NCBI GenBank assembly: GCA_954871525.1
Contig: OX940865.1
Location: 21,374,420 to 21,438,419, forward strand
Direction of reading: 5' to 3'
Length of the DNA stretch: 64,000 nt
DNA from: Parietaria judaica
Taxonomy: Eukaryota; Streptophyta; Magnoliopsida; Rosales; Urticaceae
The notes under the pieces: model-generated
Told to the model about the DNA's origin: nothing
The model's database searches: none
The model's input: only the letters and a program-made list of their open reading frames with translations
Program-made: the position numbers and the translations under genes
Shown: positions 1-11,899 of the stretch, in pieces
Position numbering within the stretch: position 1 is the first letter of the stretch
Layout: every line of letters begins with the position of its first letter

Positions 1-780
1 TATTAAACTAACGTCTAATTTTATGTTGTATTTGAAATTTCGTATTTTTCTGAAACTTATTTTACAAAACTTAAAACATAAAAGGTGTAGATGTATCTCT
101 TATATTTCTAACCATAGGTCGGGCATAAAATTTGGACAAAAAATGAGTGAGTTATGTAAAAAATACGAAAAGTGTACATGAAGAGGAGGATAACTTTCTA
201 ACGGTCAACTAACGGAAAACACGAAAATATCTAACAGATCAAACATTGGGTATATTAGCCACCAAAAATAAACATTGGGTACATAATTCGCAAAAGAACA
301 AACATTAGGTACATTAGCCGCAGTTTACCTTTTTTTAAAAAGAAATACTGAGATAAAACTTCGTTACTTACTCCTCTGTGAAATGCCAAATGAAAAATAG
401 AAATGAAAAATAGAAACTTGTGAAACAATTCAACTAATTATATTCACAAAAATCTTAGGGATCACTCAAGATCCTTATTCACATCAAAATTTGTGTAGCA
501 ATATTTTTCTTTATATTCTAATTTTTTGTTTCTATTTTGCATTTAAAATAATTGAAAATAATAAAAATAAATGACGACTCGTGTCTCCAGCAGAGACGCA
601 TTGCTATGCTAGCCTTCTTCTAGACTAGCACCGGCACAACGCATCACCTAACGTTGGAGTCTGTCCACACCAAGTTGCGGTGACGTTCCGCAGCAACTGG
701 CGAGGCTCCAAAACGGTGCCGCGGCCACCTTTATTTTATAATTTAAGAGAAAAACAAAAAATTATAGTATGTTATGTAAT
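1..780. other. Intergenic, no gene seen
   Basis: This AT-rich stretch has no convincing coding region. It contains a short tandem repeat (237-328) and a GC-rich patch near 580-730 that I cannot assign to any family. Confidence 0.6.
237..328. repeat. Three-copy tandem repeat, about 30 bp
   Basis: The phrase AAACATTGGGTAYATTA recurs three times, starting near 240, 269 and 299, with diverged spacers of about 13 bp. It is probably a small local duplication; no function is seen. Confidence 0.6.
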
Positions 781-895
781 AATAAATTATAATTGATAAG
801 TCATTCTGTTGTTTTCTTAGGGTCAACGTTAATTGTCACATGCAAGTAACGAATATTCAAGATTAATAAAATAGTGTCCAATTAGCAATTTGCTT

Positions 896-897
896 GC

Positions 898-926
<29 letters not shown>
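896..926. repeat. TA microsatellite
   Basis: An almost perfect (TA)n run lies within otherwise AT-rich DNA. Confidence 0.8.
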
Positions 927-928
<2 letters not shown>

Positions 929-929
929 T

Positions 930-2743
930 ATATAGTACTGAAAATATATATATTTTAAACTAGTCTTCTTAAGTTAAGGGCATATTCCCACAAGTTTTGG
1001 CTTGTTCTCCAAGAAGATTCCGTGGCCTCCTCGGCTGAGGAATCTACTAGAATATTCTATTTTTTATTTCTTGTTACTCTTTTATTTCTATTCTATGAAT
1101 GAAGCACAAAAGTCATATCAGAAATTGAAGCCAATAAGAACCGACATTTAAAAACCTTAATGTAAGATGCTCTGAGAAAAAAACTATTGTGGTGAAAAAT
1201 GATTTAATAGTATAATATCTCACTATTTAATACTCAATTGAAAGAAAATACGACTGAGATTTCTATAAATATTTACAGGATATTTTATCTTTGCAATTTC
1301 AGGTGTTAATTGTTGGATCAGTGCCGATAAATCACTTATAAATAAATAAATATAAAATCATGTTTAATTAGCAGATCAGAGAAAGAGCACGTTAACTTAT
1401 TATTATAAGGTAGGTTTACATTGAATTGGGTTGGGATACGTTTATTTTTATTATTTCCTCTCAATATAAGTATAACTGAAGGTAATATATTTGAATAAAT
1501 GATGTTTTCTTTAGAAACAAATTGAGCAAATAATATTTACTGCTCTTAAAGATACTCAAAAAAAGAATACTCTAGAAACAAATTGAGAAAATAATATAGA
1601 AAGCAAAAGTATATAAACTGTGCAATTAGCGGTATTCATTTTTTTAGTGAAATTAATATCTTAATTTAATAGATTAGTAAATTCGTCTAATGTCATTTGA
1701 AGTTTTAATAAAAGATGACTCAAATATATAATTTAAAATAAAACTGTGTGAGCAGAATACATGTTCTTCCACTGACATTTTTAAGAGAAATTAAGTAATC
1801 TATTTATACCATTTAATAATAATAATAAGAAATTGAATGGAATTATCATTTTCTTATACTTGATATTTTTTCACTAAAAAAGAGCTTTCTGGAAGCAATT
1901 TCAGTAGTTTGATTATGTTTAGCATATGAAAAACGTGTGAAAAAAAGAGAGTGAGATTTAATTTAACGTTTGGTGCTTTGAAGGGACACGTATTATAATA
2001 TTGCACGATTTTTCAATATGAAAGTTTTACGTACATAACAATTAACATGTTTATTCACTGTGACTTTTAAATAATTAGAGGAATAAATAAAGAGGAAATT
2101 CCATGATCTCGTCCACGATCACAATAAACATGAAAAAAATAAAGGATCTGATTCTATTACTTACCCAATATTTTTTTTATATTCATAAATTTCATTGCTA
2201 AAAAATTAGGAGAGAAAGTGAATAGTCGACTTGAAATAACGGTCACGAGGAAATAACGTGCTCTCCTCGAGTCTTTCATTCACCGATCGAACCTCCTTCC
2301 TTTGCGAGTAAACGTCGATAATTTAGATGGCAGTTCGCCCTGAAGCGATAATTCTTTACCTCTCATATTCTACTTTTACATAATTACATCTATAATGTTT
2401 TCTAGTAGTATGCATGTTCTCGATTTTGCAAACTTAGGTCCGGAATTTTCACCTTCCGTCAATTCCATTACTTACCAAAGCTTTTGGTTGCCGGTCATTT
2501 TATTTTTCATTTGACGTGTTGTTTAAATCGCAAAAAAAAAAATGTATAATAACCCAAAAAAATCGCATAATAATCTTTAGAATCAAATAAAAATATATAA
2601 ATACTATTATTATTATTATAAAAATATTTGTCATTTAGCCATTGATTATGTAGTCTACTCGTTTTTAATTTTTTTTACAAAAACTTCACTGGTCTAACCT
2701 TTATGCCCGCAATATACTCGTAAATTGAACTTACAATCGACTT
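930..2743. other. Intergenic, no gene seen
   Basis: This AT-rich stretch belongs to duplication copy A. I see no reading frame, RNA gene or complete transposon in it beyond the blocks shared with copy B. Confidence 0.55.
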
Positions 2744-2862
2744 GCGATTTAAGAACATTTAAGCCTTGGTTACCTTTTTTTTCTTCTTCCTGAAAGAGTC
2801 ATTTGCGATTTAAGAACATTTAAGCCTTGGTTACCTTTTTTTTCTTCTTCCTGAAAGTCATT
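2744..2862. repeat. 61-bp tandem duplication
   Basis: A 61-bp unit beginning GCGATTTAAGAACATTTAAG occurs twice in direct tandem (2,744-2,804 and 2,805 to about 2,862), with only small differences at the end of the second copy. A third partial echo of AAGCCTTGGTTAC follows near 2,869. The near identity points to a recent local event. Confidence 0.85.
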
Positions 2863-3147
2863 CGATTAAGCCTTGGTTACTTATCATGACAACTTTCTCT
2901 ACTCTTAAGACTTTGGTTCGTCCAACACAAAATTTATTTTGCATTTTCCGATTTATAGCCAAAATTCATATTCAGATCTTTGACTTTCTAGATTGAACTG
3001 CAACTTTCTAGAAGGAAAAAAAATTAGTAAAATATAACACCCAAAAAAGAAGAAGAAGCAAGAATTAACATAAGTTGCTTGATTGATTGATCATTCTATA
3101 GTCTATACAAACATATGGTAATCCAAAAAACCACCATTAAATCTCTA

Positions 3148-5853
3148 GAGGGCGTTTGGAAGCGTTTTCCAAAACCATTTTACGTTTTGATAAAAGATTT
3201 CAGAGGAATATTCCCTTAAAAACGTGATTGGTTAATATTTTCATAAAATATTTTATTAAACAGGTTTTTCATTTTGCCTTTTTAACGCTGCAAAATAAAA
3301 ACGCCTTTTTGGTGTTTTCTAACTCTCCCTCTCTCTGACTCTCACCCATTTTTCCACACTATTTTTTTATCCTCAATACCCATTTCCTCTGCCTCACTTA
3401 TTACTCTTTCTTCTTCAGAGATTTCTCGATCTTCTACTCTGTCGGCGCTCACCTCCGATGTTGCTTCACCGAAGTCGGCTCTTTCCTACCGTCGTCTTCA
3501 CCGGCGCTCAGCTCTGATTTTGTCCTATTATCTCTCGCCGCCGCCGTGTAGTCGTCTTCGCTGGCGTTCAACTCCGACTCCCCACATTGTTGCTCGACTT
3601 GAGATCTCCAGTAAGTTTTTTTCTCTTCTCTTATGAGACCCACACCTTTTAATTTTTCTACTTTTTTTCTCAATCTTCTTCATGAGGAGTGGATGAAAGC
3701 GTGGCTGTACTTGCTGGGCTTAGGATGTTTGATATTAAGCATGTGGATGGCGTTTTCAGGGTCTAACCTTGTTGCTCGACTTTTGATATTAAGCATCTGG
3801 TTTAATTAATGCACCACTCGAATGACACAGTGCTGATAAACTTCATAGTTCATACCCCATTGTTTTTATGCTTTTTCTGTTTCTTATTTTGATGTAAAAT
3901 GTGAAATTAGTTTTGGAGCTTGGCCTTAAATTACATATTCAGGTTTTATATAATTATGAATTGAGATTGTTCCTGACAAAAAATGAGTTGAGATTGTATA
4001 TTATGTTCTTCAAGTTTATGAAAAGATTTTAGAGCTAGTTCTTCAAGATGTTGTGCATTACGTTCCCTTTTTTACGATCATTATACAGAGAATCTTTAAT
4101 TGTACAGGTTGATATGATATGCTCTTAAATTAACTATACAGTTATACGATCTGTTCATAGATTATCTCGTACAAACAACGATGTGTGATTCTTTGAACTT
4201 CTGTTTTAAATAGATATGGAGCCCTCCGATGAGTCAGACGAGGAATATGAGAGAATAGAAGAACAGATGAGTCGTAATAATCGAAACCAATTACAATTAT
4301 TGGCAATGGTAGCCGCGGCACAGTCATCGAAGCAAGCCGAACGTATTAATCGGAATCGACAACACGTTTCAGAATTAAGTGGTATTGGTTATGCATTAGA
4401 GCAAACAAATGGCCATGAAACGAACCTTTTTAATATGTGTCGTATGAACCGAGCACCGTTTCTCGCAATAGTCGAACTAATAAGGCCATCATTAAAAGAA
4501 GGGCGACTACCATTAGAAGCGTCATTTATGATTTTCATGCATGTACTTTCACATTCTAATCGGAATAGATCAGTACAAGATAGATTCCAAATTTCGGGCG
4601 AGACTGTGAGCCGTCATTTTCGCAAAGTTTTGTATGCTATATTAGCCTTAGCACCAAGGGTGATCACTCAACCCTCAGTTGGACGTACGCCTCCTGAGAT
4701 CGAACAAAGTAGGAAATATTATCCTTGGTTCAAAGTAAGTCTTCATTACTTTAATTTATATTTGCATTTTCATCTTGACTTTATTGTTTATAAGCGATTG
4801 AAACCTATTTCAGGATTGCATTGGTGCCATTGACGGCACACATATTGAATGTATCGTACCTAGCGAGGACCAAAAAAGGTATCGATCACGCAAAGGTACA
4901 TGCAGTATGAACGTTATGGCAGCATGCACATTCGATATGAAGTTCACATATGTACATACAGGCTTCGAAGGTTCTATGGCCGATTCTCGAGTCCTACGTG
5001 AGGTCATGACCGCGAACAATAGTAGTTTCTTTGTACCGCCAGTTCCATTTTATTATGTCGTCGATTCCGGTTATCCAAATATACCAGGGTTCTTGGCACC
5101 ATATAAAAAGGCCCGATATCACTTGGATACTTTTAGAAACATTAATACAGGGCCTCCAGACGGGTACCAAGAAGTGTTTAACTACAAGCACTCGTCTCTT
5201 CGAAACGTTATAGAAAGATGTTTCGGCGTCCTTAAAGCCCGATTTCGTATTCTAAAGAGCATGTCATCTTATGACCTAGAGCGGCAGAGCGACATAGTTA
5301 TGTCATGTTTCGTTGTTCATAACTTAATCAAGATGTACGCCACAGAAGACACTTTATTTGAGCGGTGGAGTCAAGACATACCAATTGTCGAAATTGATCC
5401 TGAAGAAGAAAGTTCAAATCAAGCACAAGGAGGAGATGATGCTGGAAATTGGCCCAATAACGCTGAACGAGTTGCATGGGGGGAATATAGGGATCATATT
5501 GCAAATTTAATGTGGGGGTTATCGTAGTGACGAGTAATGGTATTTTGTAATGTGTGTTTGAACAAGAGACAAAGTTAATTTAATGTAATTTATTTATGGT
5601 CTATTTTTTCTTATTTATTTGATAAATTTAATTAGTTTCAATTTATTACTTTCTTTATTATTATTAAATCAATTTTTTTATTTAAATCAGTTTTAACAAA
5701 AAATTAACCAAACACTATTTTCTTTTTTCTTTTCAAAAAACACTATAATAAAATAGTAACCAATCACATTTTCAAAACATTTTTATAAAGCTGTTTTGAA
5801 AAATAAAAAATACAAACACAAAACGAAAATACAAAACGCTTCCAAACGCTACC
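3148..5853 (+). mobile_element. PIF/Harbinger DNA transposon
   Basis: Terminal inverted repeats of 17 bp bound the element: GAGGGCGTTTGGAAGCG at 3,148-3,164, and GGTAGCGTTTGGAAGCG read on the minus strand from 5,853. They match at 14 of 17 positions. A 3-bp CTA flanks both sides (3,145-3,147 and 5,854-5,856), the target duplication length expected for this superfamily. Subterminal blocks around GTGATTGGTTA are also inverted. The interior encodes one transposase (4,216-5,527). Autonomous members usually also encode a Myb/SANT-like protein; no such frame is visible here. The GC-rich part at 3,430-3,600 looks like a 5' leader with degenerate repeats, and a leader intron from about 3,613 to 4,213 is plausible. 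Confidence 0.88.
4216..5527 (+). CDS. PIF/Harbinger transposase (HARBI1/ALP1-like)
   Basis: Two exons are read: 4,216-4,734 and 4,814-5,527. The intron (4,735-4,813) starts GTAAGT, ends TTTCAG and keeps frame, giving 410 aa, a usual length for plant members. This DDE-fold nuclease family cuts and pastes transposon DNA in the nucleus. The second exon opens with DCIGAIDGTHIE (catalytic Asp180). It continues with GSMADSRVL (Asp230), DSGYPN (Asp257) and RNVIERCFGVLKARF (Glu307), the conserved acidic blocks of the family. The N-terminal 60 residues are acidic and polar, followed by a helix-rich region with a probable helix-turn-helix near 118-140. No frameshift or stop breaks the frame, so it may still be functional. 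Some plant relatives have been domesticated (ALP1), but the flanking inverted repeats make this a resident transposon gene. Confidence 0.92.
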
Positions 5854-5983
5854 CTACTTTCCTCTCTAACAGTTACACCTCCTCATCAATCAAACTATTA
5901 CTAACAAACATCAGTTCTCGATAAATAACATAAAAAAATCCGGCAAAAATTTTCGGAAACTCCAAATTCTGGAACATCAAAAA

Positions 5984-6214
5984 CTATATCTGACGAGTTT
6001 GCTTGACGGCGATCGGCGAGAATTTGACGGCGTTATTGTTGTCGTCGCCTCTCTTCTTGATGACCAAACTGCCCTTGGGCTCCTCGAAAGCGGCGTCGCT
6101 CCTGCGCGCCGGCAGGAGAGCCGGCTTGGCGGCGTCGCTCTGGGCCGAGGCGGCGGCGGCGGCGCGGGGGTAGAGGAAGTCGGTGGGGAAGAAGCTGTAC
6201 TGGAGGCCGGCCAT
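5984..6214 (-). CDS. Small FFPTDF-motif protein, 76 aa, copy 1
   Basis: This is a 76-aa protein of unknown function starting MAGLQYSFFPTDFLYPRA. An Ala-rich linker, the block KPALLPARRSD and the basic C-terminus SPIAVKQTRQI follow. No signal peptide, membrane segment or known domain is seen. The start at 6,214 is preferred over an in-frame ATG at 6,274. A TATAAATA box on the minus strand at about 6,296-6,303 would put the transcription start near 6,267, and the homologue at 11,739 starts at the same residue. The leader is conserved with that second gene, including the block TCTGCRAA...GGGGTCGAARTGG. I half-recognise the N-terminal motif from small uncharacterised plant proteins but cannot give a name. 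It lies 130 bp beyond the PIF element. Confidence 0.75.
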   Translation of the reverse strand: MAGLQYSFFPTDFLYPRAAAAASAQSDAAKPALLPARRSDAAFEEPKGSLVIKKRGDDNNNAVKFSPIAVKQTRQI

Positions 6215-6295
6215 GGCAGTGAAGGCAAGGGGGTTTTCTGCGAAGATTACGAGGAAGCGGGGTCGAAATGGCAATCTGGAGAGAGTGTGGGTGTT

Positions 6296-6303
6296 TATTT
6301 ATA
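6296..6303 (-). promoter_or_regulatory. TATA box of small gene copy 1
   Basis: TATAAATA is read on the minus strand, about 82 bp upstream of the chosen ATG at 6,214. Copy 2 has the same octamer at 11,853-11,860. Confidence 0.7.
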
Positions 6304-6304
6304 G

Positions 6305-9300
6305 TAGTTGTATAGAATTAGGGTTGGTAAGCGCGTGAGCCTGACAAGCGTCAGTGTGTGACTGCGTCTTCTTCTTATAGCTGTCCGTAACTCCGTATGC
6401 AAGGAAACATAAAATAATATACTAAATAATAAATCGTTCAAAAAATACAGTAAATAATAAATAATATTTATATGTATATACTGCATAAGCTAAATAGGCC
6501 TTCTTATTGCATTATAATTTATTTTCTAATACGTAGGAACTTTTTTATTTATAATTTCAAAAAACTTTGCAAGAAGAATCCTTGTCGCTAATCCTGTTAA
6601 TAGAACCTGGAATATTATTCTAGATACTCAATTTGAAAAAAAATAATAATAATAATTATGACCAACAAAATTTTGGGTCCAAAAAATTTAGATCCAAAAT
6701 CTGAGTTCTCTATTTTACCCAAAATCAGATGAGTTGTTTCTTTAAAAGAAAGAACTAGGGCGTTGGATCTTAAACGTTCGTAATTTTAAGATCCAACGGC
6801 TCTGATTTCAAATTTCAAGGCCTTGATCAATGATCATACATGCGTATTCAAATAAAACTCAATTTAAAAATTTATTAGATTCGAGAAAACATTTAACCTT
6901 TTCACACATCTAAATTTGTAATGTTAATTGTCGCAAAGACGGTTAAATCCTTTTGTGGCCCATTACCGTAAAGTTCAGAAGTTAACTATAGGCTTAGAAA
7001 CCGCGGCCACTCGGATTTGCAGTTGGCCTCTAAGGTATTGAAATTTACGGGCCTAAAAATCTAGCATACGAGCCGTGAAGTTTTAAAAATGCAAAACCCA
7101 CGCACCCGTGGCTTGCCGCGGGTTTTTATCATGTAAGCCTAAAAACCCATTATAATCCCTTAACAATCTAAGAAATAGTGATTAATTCACATCAAGGAAC
7201 GGCCATAAAAAGAGTATAATTTGACATTTATAAAAATATTTTTTTACATATTTTAATAAAAGAACTTCGTAACAATTTGAAGCTAATTTAATAATAATTT
7301 TCTTTTCAAATAAATCCTCATATTTTGCCTACTACACCATTCATTTCGCTTTTCCTACACTGTTTAGTGGACTTCATAGGGACATGCATGATGTGTAACC
7401 CTATTGAGCCATTTTATATAGTTGTGGAATTTAAATCATAAATATGTTAATGCGTGTGACGGAAAAGACAAAACGGGTGTCGTTTAACATGCCTACATGA
7501 CGCCATTTGTCAGGCTACGTTAAATAAATAAATAAAAAGTCAGATTAATTAAATGAGCTAGTTAGTATTTATTTAATAATGAATTAATTAGGTGAGTTCA
7601 TGATGAACTGTTCATCTACTTATCTATTATAGAGTATAGACAATGGTGCATATCATCATGTGACGCATTGATTGACATAAACACTTGTATGATACGATAT
7701 TTTAGTGATCACCATGAACCGACCACGTTATAAGCAATGTTGACATACTGATTTGTTATTTTTTAAGTGTACATTAAAAAATTGAACTATTAAGCTAAGA
7801 GTTTCGGTTGATATTTTAATTCAAATTGATAAAAAAGAAAGTTTATATATACCAACCAACGTATTGTCCTGTACGTGATGAATAAGCGTACGCCTATATT
7901 TATAATTTATAGATGAAGATATGAAAGGAAACCAAGAAAATGGGGGAAACAATGAAATAAACCCGTAACCATTCGATATTAACGGAACAATTTGGAACCA
8001 AACATGTCGACGACCCGGCAAGGGAGAGTGTATATTATAGTTTTTTTTTCATATTCTGAAAATGACTCATCGTAGCTAACACCGAGTTATTCCAGACTCT
8101 TCCCTTGAATTTTATATTTTAAATCCGTTTTTGAGAATATGAGGCTAACTCACCGTCACCGTCGCTTTAATCTAAGAATTTGATGGATAAGTAGTCAAAC
8201 AAATACAATTACCTTAGACTACATACAGCAATTTTGAAGTATATGAACGTTTGTGATAATTTCAATAAAAAAATAAAATAAAAAATGTAATATGTAAGCA
8301 TGTTATTAAATTATTTTTATCATTTAAATAAGCTTAAAAATAATTAGAGTGGATGGACAGAGTGTAAGCATGGTTTTGGAGTTTTGTAACAATATGTTAA
8401 CTGGTATTGTTGAACAAAGGAATCTTCACGCTCAACAGTCAATAGTTTGACATTATTGAGCTTTTTGTTTCTTTAAAATTTGCATCTAAATGTACACACT
8501 GCATGTGCCACGATCAATCAAAATAAAAAAGTATAAGTTATTGAAGGAAAATATGTATATATATTTTTAATATACATAACAAGTTAACAACCATATGCCA
8601 AGATTGTAATTAGGTCTGGAATTATTGATGTTTTTATTTATTATGATATAAATATAATATATGAAAGAATATATCAATATTAAATACGAAGATATCACCT
8701 GAATTATTTTACTTATCAAAGGAGTTAAGGAGCAATGATTTCAAGGTATACCATATATATTAATTTAATTAATTATGTCACCTTCATTTTTTGTGGGGTC
8801 AACCGTATCACATGCAACTGATGCAAGTAACAAGCATTCTAAATTTTAAAAAGTAGTGTCCAATTTGGATTTTGCTTGCCATTCATTAAAAATATAAGGA
8901 TATTTGAGGCATAAGTACTCAATTTAAATCAAATGTACCGATATAATTTTAGTCTATCTTTTGGTAACGATATAGCACTCAAATGACACAATTGACATCC
9001 CCTGCGTTAGATATATTCTTACATCTCTAATTTAATAAAAATATAAAATAAGTTATGGTTTTTTTAAATATAGACGTAGACGTAAACATGTTTCTCAAGT
9101 CTCGTACAACTCTTATAACATGATTGGGCAAAATCAAATTTTGATATTGTTTAATGAAATTTGAGTTTTATTCTCACTAAGAAAAAGATATCAAAAGAAT
9201 ATAACGATGCATTTATACAAAAATAAATAGTTATACCGTAAATATTTTTATAAAATATACCCTTATAGAAGTTAGAACTTGACTCTTGAATTAAGCAAGG

Positions 9301-9668
9301 GCATATTCCCACAAGTTTTGGCTTGTTCTCCAAGAAGATTCAGTGAATTGCAATGCAAGCATTCTCGGTATCAACTAGAACATTCTAGCGATTTCAGTTC
9401 CTTCTCTTTATAATCAAACAGCTTGTCTTTAACGTTGTTTTCGACCAAGCACAAAAGTCAAACCACCATAATTCAAGGATTTAGTAAAGAGTTTCACATT
9501 AATTGATGGAAATTCGAATATGATATGTATTTTGAATATTCGGAGAACTATTCCATATGGTAGCTTGTGAAGAAATAATTATTAGGTCAAAGAGTAACGA
9601 AAAATGTTACCATGAAGTAATGCGCGTTATTATTATTATTTAATTTTATTCTATCACTTATACATGGA
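6305..9668. other. Intergenic, no gene seen
   Basis: This AT-rich stretch has no supported gene. It holds a perfect 14-bp inverted repeat at 6,761-6,798, an unassigned GC-rich patch near 6,960-7,140, and from about 8,750 the start of duplication copy B. Confidence 0.5.
6761..6798. repeat. Perfect 14-bp inverted repeat (hairpin)
   Basis: The arms CGTTGGATCTTAAA (6,761-6,774) and TTTAAGATCCAACG (6,785-6,798) enclose a 10-nt loop. The motif could be a small MITE remnant or an RNA hairpin; no gene is adjacent. Confidence 0.75.
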
Positions 9669-10029
9669 GTCCGTTTAGCACAATTTTTAATTTTGACAAA
9701 AAAACTCTTTTTAGTTTTATTATAAAAAAAAATTGATAGGTGTTTGGTAAATTGTTTATAAAGCAATTGTTGTTGGTAATAAAAAATTAATTTAGCGTTT
9801 GTTAAAAAAAATATTTAGGCTAATAACTAATAAGACTAAAATATACTAAAATCGTATATTTATTTTTAGAAAAAATTAAAATCTATAAATTCTAGGTTTT
9901 ACGATTCTGTACAAAAATCTAAAATTGATTTTGTGTTTTTTGAAAAAAATAATTTTGTCAAACACATGAAATGCGATTTAGTTTATTTTAAAAATAAAAA
10001 ACGAGCTAAATAAACTGTGCCAAACAACC
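9669..10029. mobile_element. MITE-like element, about 360 bp
   Basis: Imperfect terminal inverted repeats are seen: GTCCGTTTAGCACAATTTT at the left, and GGTTGTTTGGCACAGTTTAT read on the minus strand at the right. The interior is AT-rich and non-coding. The (G/T)TTTGGCACA end resembles Tourist-like (PIF/Harbinger) or hAT MITEs. I could not resolve a target-site duplication, so the superfamily is open. Confidence 0.5.
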
Positions 10030-11487
10030 CAATGTTCTTATTTACATGGGTTAATTGTGGCTTAAATTACTAAATAGAATAATGAAAAATTATGCTTGAT
10101 TAGCATACCTCCAATATAAAAGATGTTAGAGACTTGAGTGTGAAACTTAATTGTACATTTAGTAGTCAATTTTATTTTTTAGTGTAAATTAAAAAGTCGA
10201 CTCTACCCTCTTAATTTTTACTAAAAATTTAAATATAACTCTTCAAATAAAAAAAATTGTGCAAAAATTAAGTTTAGCCCTCAGAATAAATTATAGTTCT
10301 GCTACTTATTGTAGAGACCCGATATACAAAAGTCAAAACTGAGAAAATTTTGTAAAAGAGTTATATGATGAGAGAATTTTAATTTTTCTTTTCACGTAAT
10401 TGATAATGATTGTGCTTATGCCTACGCGCAGTCTGCCCAACTTGAGCTTGGTTGACATATAAATTAAGGCGCGCACTTGTTGCCCGCCCAACCCAAGCCT
10501 AGATCGCGGGATTGGGTGCCGGGCCACGGCCGATTAGCTTTCTAAAAAAAACTATACTAGTGATTATAACGAAAATAAAATAATAAAAAAAAAAGTAACT
10601 TTAGTAAGTGGATTATAATCCCAAAAGTACATGAAAAGAATAGAGAAAATAATCACAATTTATTTATTAATGTGTGGTTGTTCAAACTTCAAAGGGACAC
10701 GTGTGTCATATTTACCCGTCCCTTATAAAAGGAAAGCCTTCTCATATGATATACTTTTTGAATATTTAAAAATTACATGCCTAACATGTTTATTAACTGT
10801 TGAGATTTAAGAAAAAAAAACCAGAGGAATATACAAATAAATGTGAATCTCTTTCAAAAAAATAAAAATAAATGTGAATCCGAGTAGAATTGTAGTAAGT
10901 AACCACACAAAGAAAAAAAAGAAGGTAAAACCCAATATATGATAAAAGATGATAGGAGTAAATATATTTAAATTTGGCAAAATTTAATACGCGGTTAAGT
11001 GAAAGCTACTTGTTAGCTGTTAGTAGTATATACTATATACTATATATATAACAGGGTAATAATTTTTTAACGAGGTGAGAGAGTTTTGGTATTTGTTTGA
11101 TTTAATTTAATTTCGTTAATTATCTTTAAAAAAAATCAGTTTTTTTTTTTAATATTTCTTTTGCAGCTAATGATTTTTTAGTCTGCCGCGAATATTATTG
11201 ATATTCAGATCTTGACCTTTTTTGTATGTTGAATTAAAACAAACAATTAACAAAACAATAAAAATAATAATTAAATAGCTTCATCGCGCATGACAATAAT
11301 TATGTTCTATGATATAACTCATTGATCATTATATACAAGCAATTGACAATTAAAATCCAAGTGGGGGATTGATTAGCTTTAATCATAGAGCTAATCACAA
11401 CATAATTCTAATTAAATAAGATTATAAATAATAATAAAAAAAACGTATTCCTCACAAAAATTCTATAGACTGAAATCAAGAACATAA
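10030..11487. other. Intergenic, no gene seen
   Basis: This is AT-rich sequence of duplication copy B. It includes a short GC-rich piece at 10,410-10,530 without a recognisable product. Confidence 0.55.
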
Positions 11488-11739
11488 CTATATTTGGCGA
11501 GTTTGCCTGACGACGATCGGAGAATACTTGGCCGTGTTGTCGACGCTGACTCTTAAAACGGCGACGTTTTCGCCTCTCTTCTTAACGGCCAAACCGCCCT
11601 TGCGCTGTTGCTCCTCGTCGAAGACAACATCGCTTCTGCGTGCCGGTAAGACAGCCGGTTTGCCGGTATCGCTCGTGACCGCAGCGGCTCGGGGGTAGAG
11701 GATGTCAGTGGGGAAGAAGTTGTACTGAAGACCGGCCAT
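11488..11739 (-). CDS. Small FFPTDF-motif protein, 83 aa, copy 2
   Basis: This 83-aa protein is the paralogue of the gene at 5,984-6,214. It starts MAGLQYNFFPTDILYPRA, keeps KPAVLPARRSD in the middle and ends SPIVVRQTRQI. The variable centre is longer by an acidic-to-basic insert (DEEQQRKGG) and a short hydrophobic stretch. No signal peptide or membrane helix is visible. The minus-strand TATAAATA at 11,853-11,860 lies about 115 bp upstream, and the leader sequence is conserved with copy 1, supporting this ATG. Conservation of both ends while the middle varies suggests a real peptide under selection. The role is unknown; the basic C-terminus could bind a partner or nucleic acid, but that is only inference. 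Confidence 0.75.
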   Translation of the reverse strand: MAGLQYNFFPTDILYPRAAAVTSDTGKPAVLPARRSDVVFDEEQQRKGGLAVKKRGENVAVLRVSVDNTAKYSPIVVRQTRQI

Positions 11740-11852
11740 GGAGGTGATCGGGATGATCGGAGGGGTGTTGTCTGCAAATTTTTTAAGAAAGAGGGGTCGA
11801 AGTGGGAATCTAGAGAGAGTTTTTGTTTTGTGAGGTTGTGACTCTATGAGAG

Positions 11853-11860
11853 TATTTATA
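11853..11860 (-). promoter_or_regulatory. TATA box of small gene copy 2
   Basis: TATAAATA is read on the minus strand, in the same relative region as in copy 1, and is retained across the duplication. Confidence 0.65.
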
Positions 11861-11899
11861 GAGGAATTGAAAGGGTAGTTGTGAAATGGTTGATAAGCG

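Larger units (their letters stand above)
780..6330. repeat. Segmental duplication, copy A
   Basis: Blocks of this segment recur in the same order in copy B at about 8,750-11,900. Matched pairs include the block near 811-900 with 8,791-8,880, 968-1,015 with 9,298-9,345, and 1,978-2,090 with 10,690-10,840. The 5' leader and coding region of the small gene at 5,984-6,214 pair with those at 11,488-11,739. The copies are well diverged, so the event is not recent. Copy A is longer mainly because a PIF/Harbinger element (3,148-5,853) sits inside it and is absent from copy B. Confidence 0.7.

Noticed and set aside
6214..6274. An upstream in-frame ATG extending the first small protein to 96 aa
   Set aside because: The ATG at 6,274 lies at or before the TATA-predicted transcription start, and the paralogues begin at MAG.
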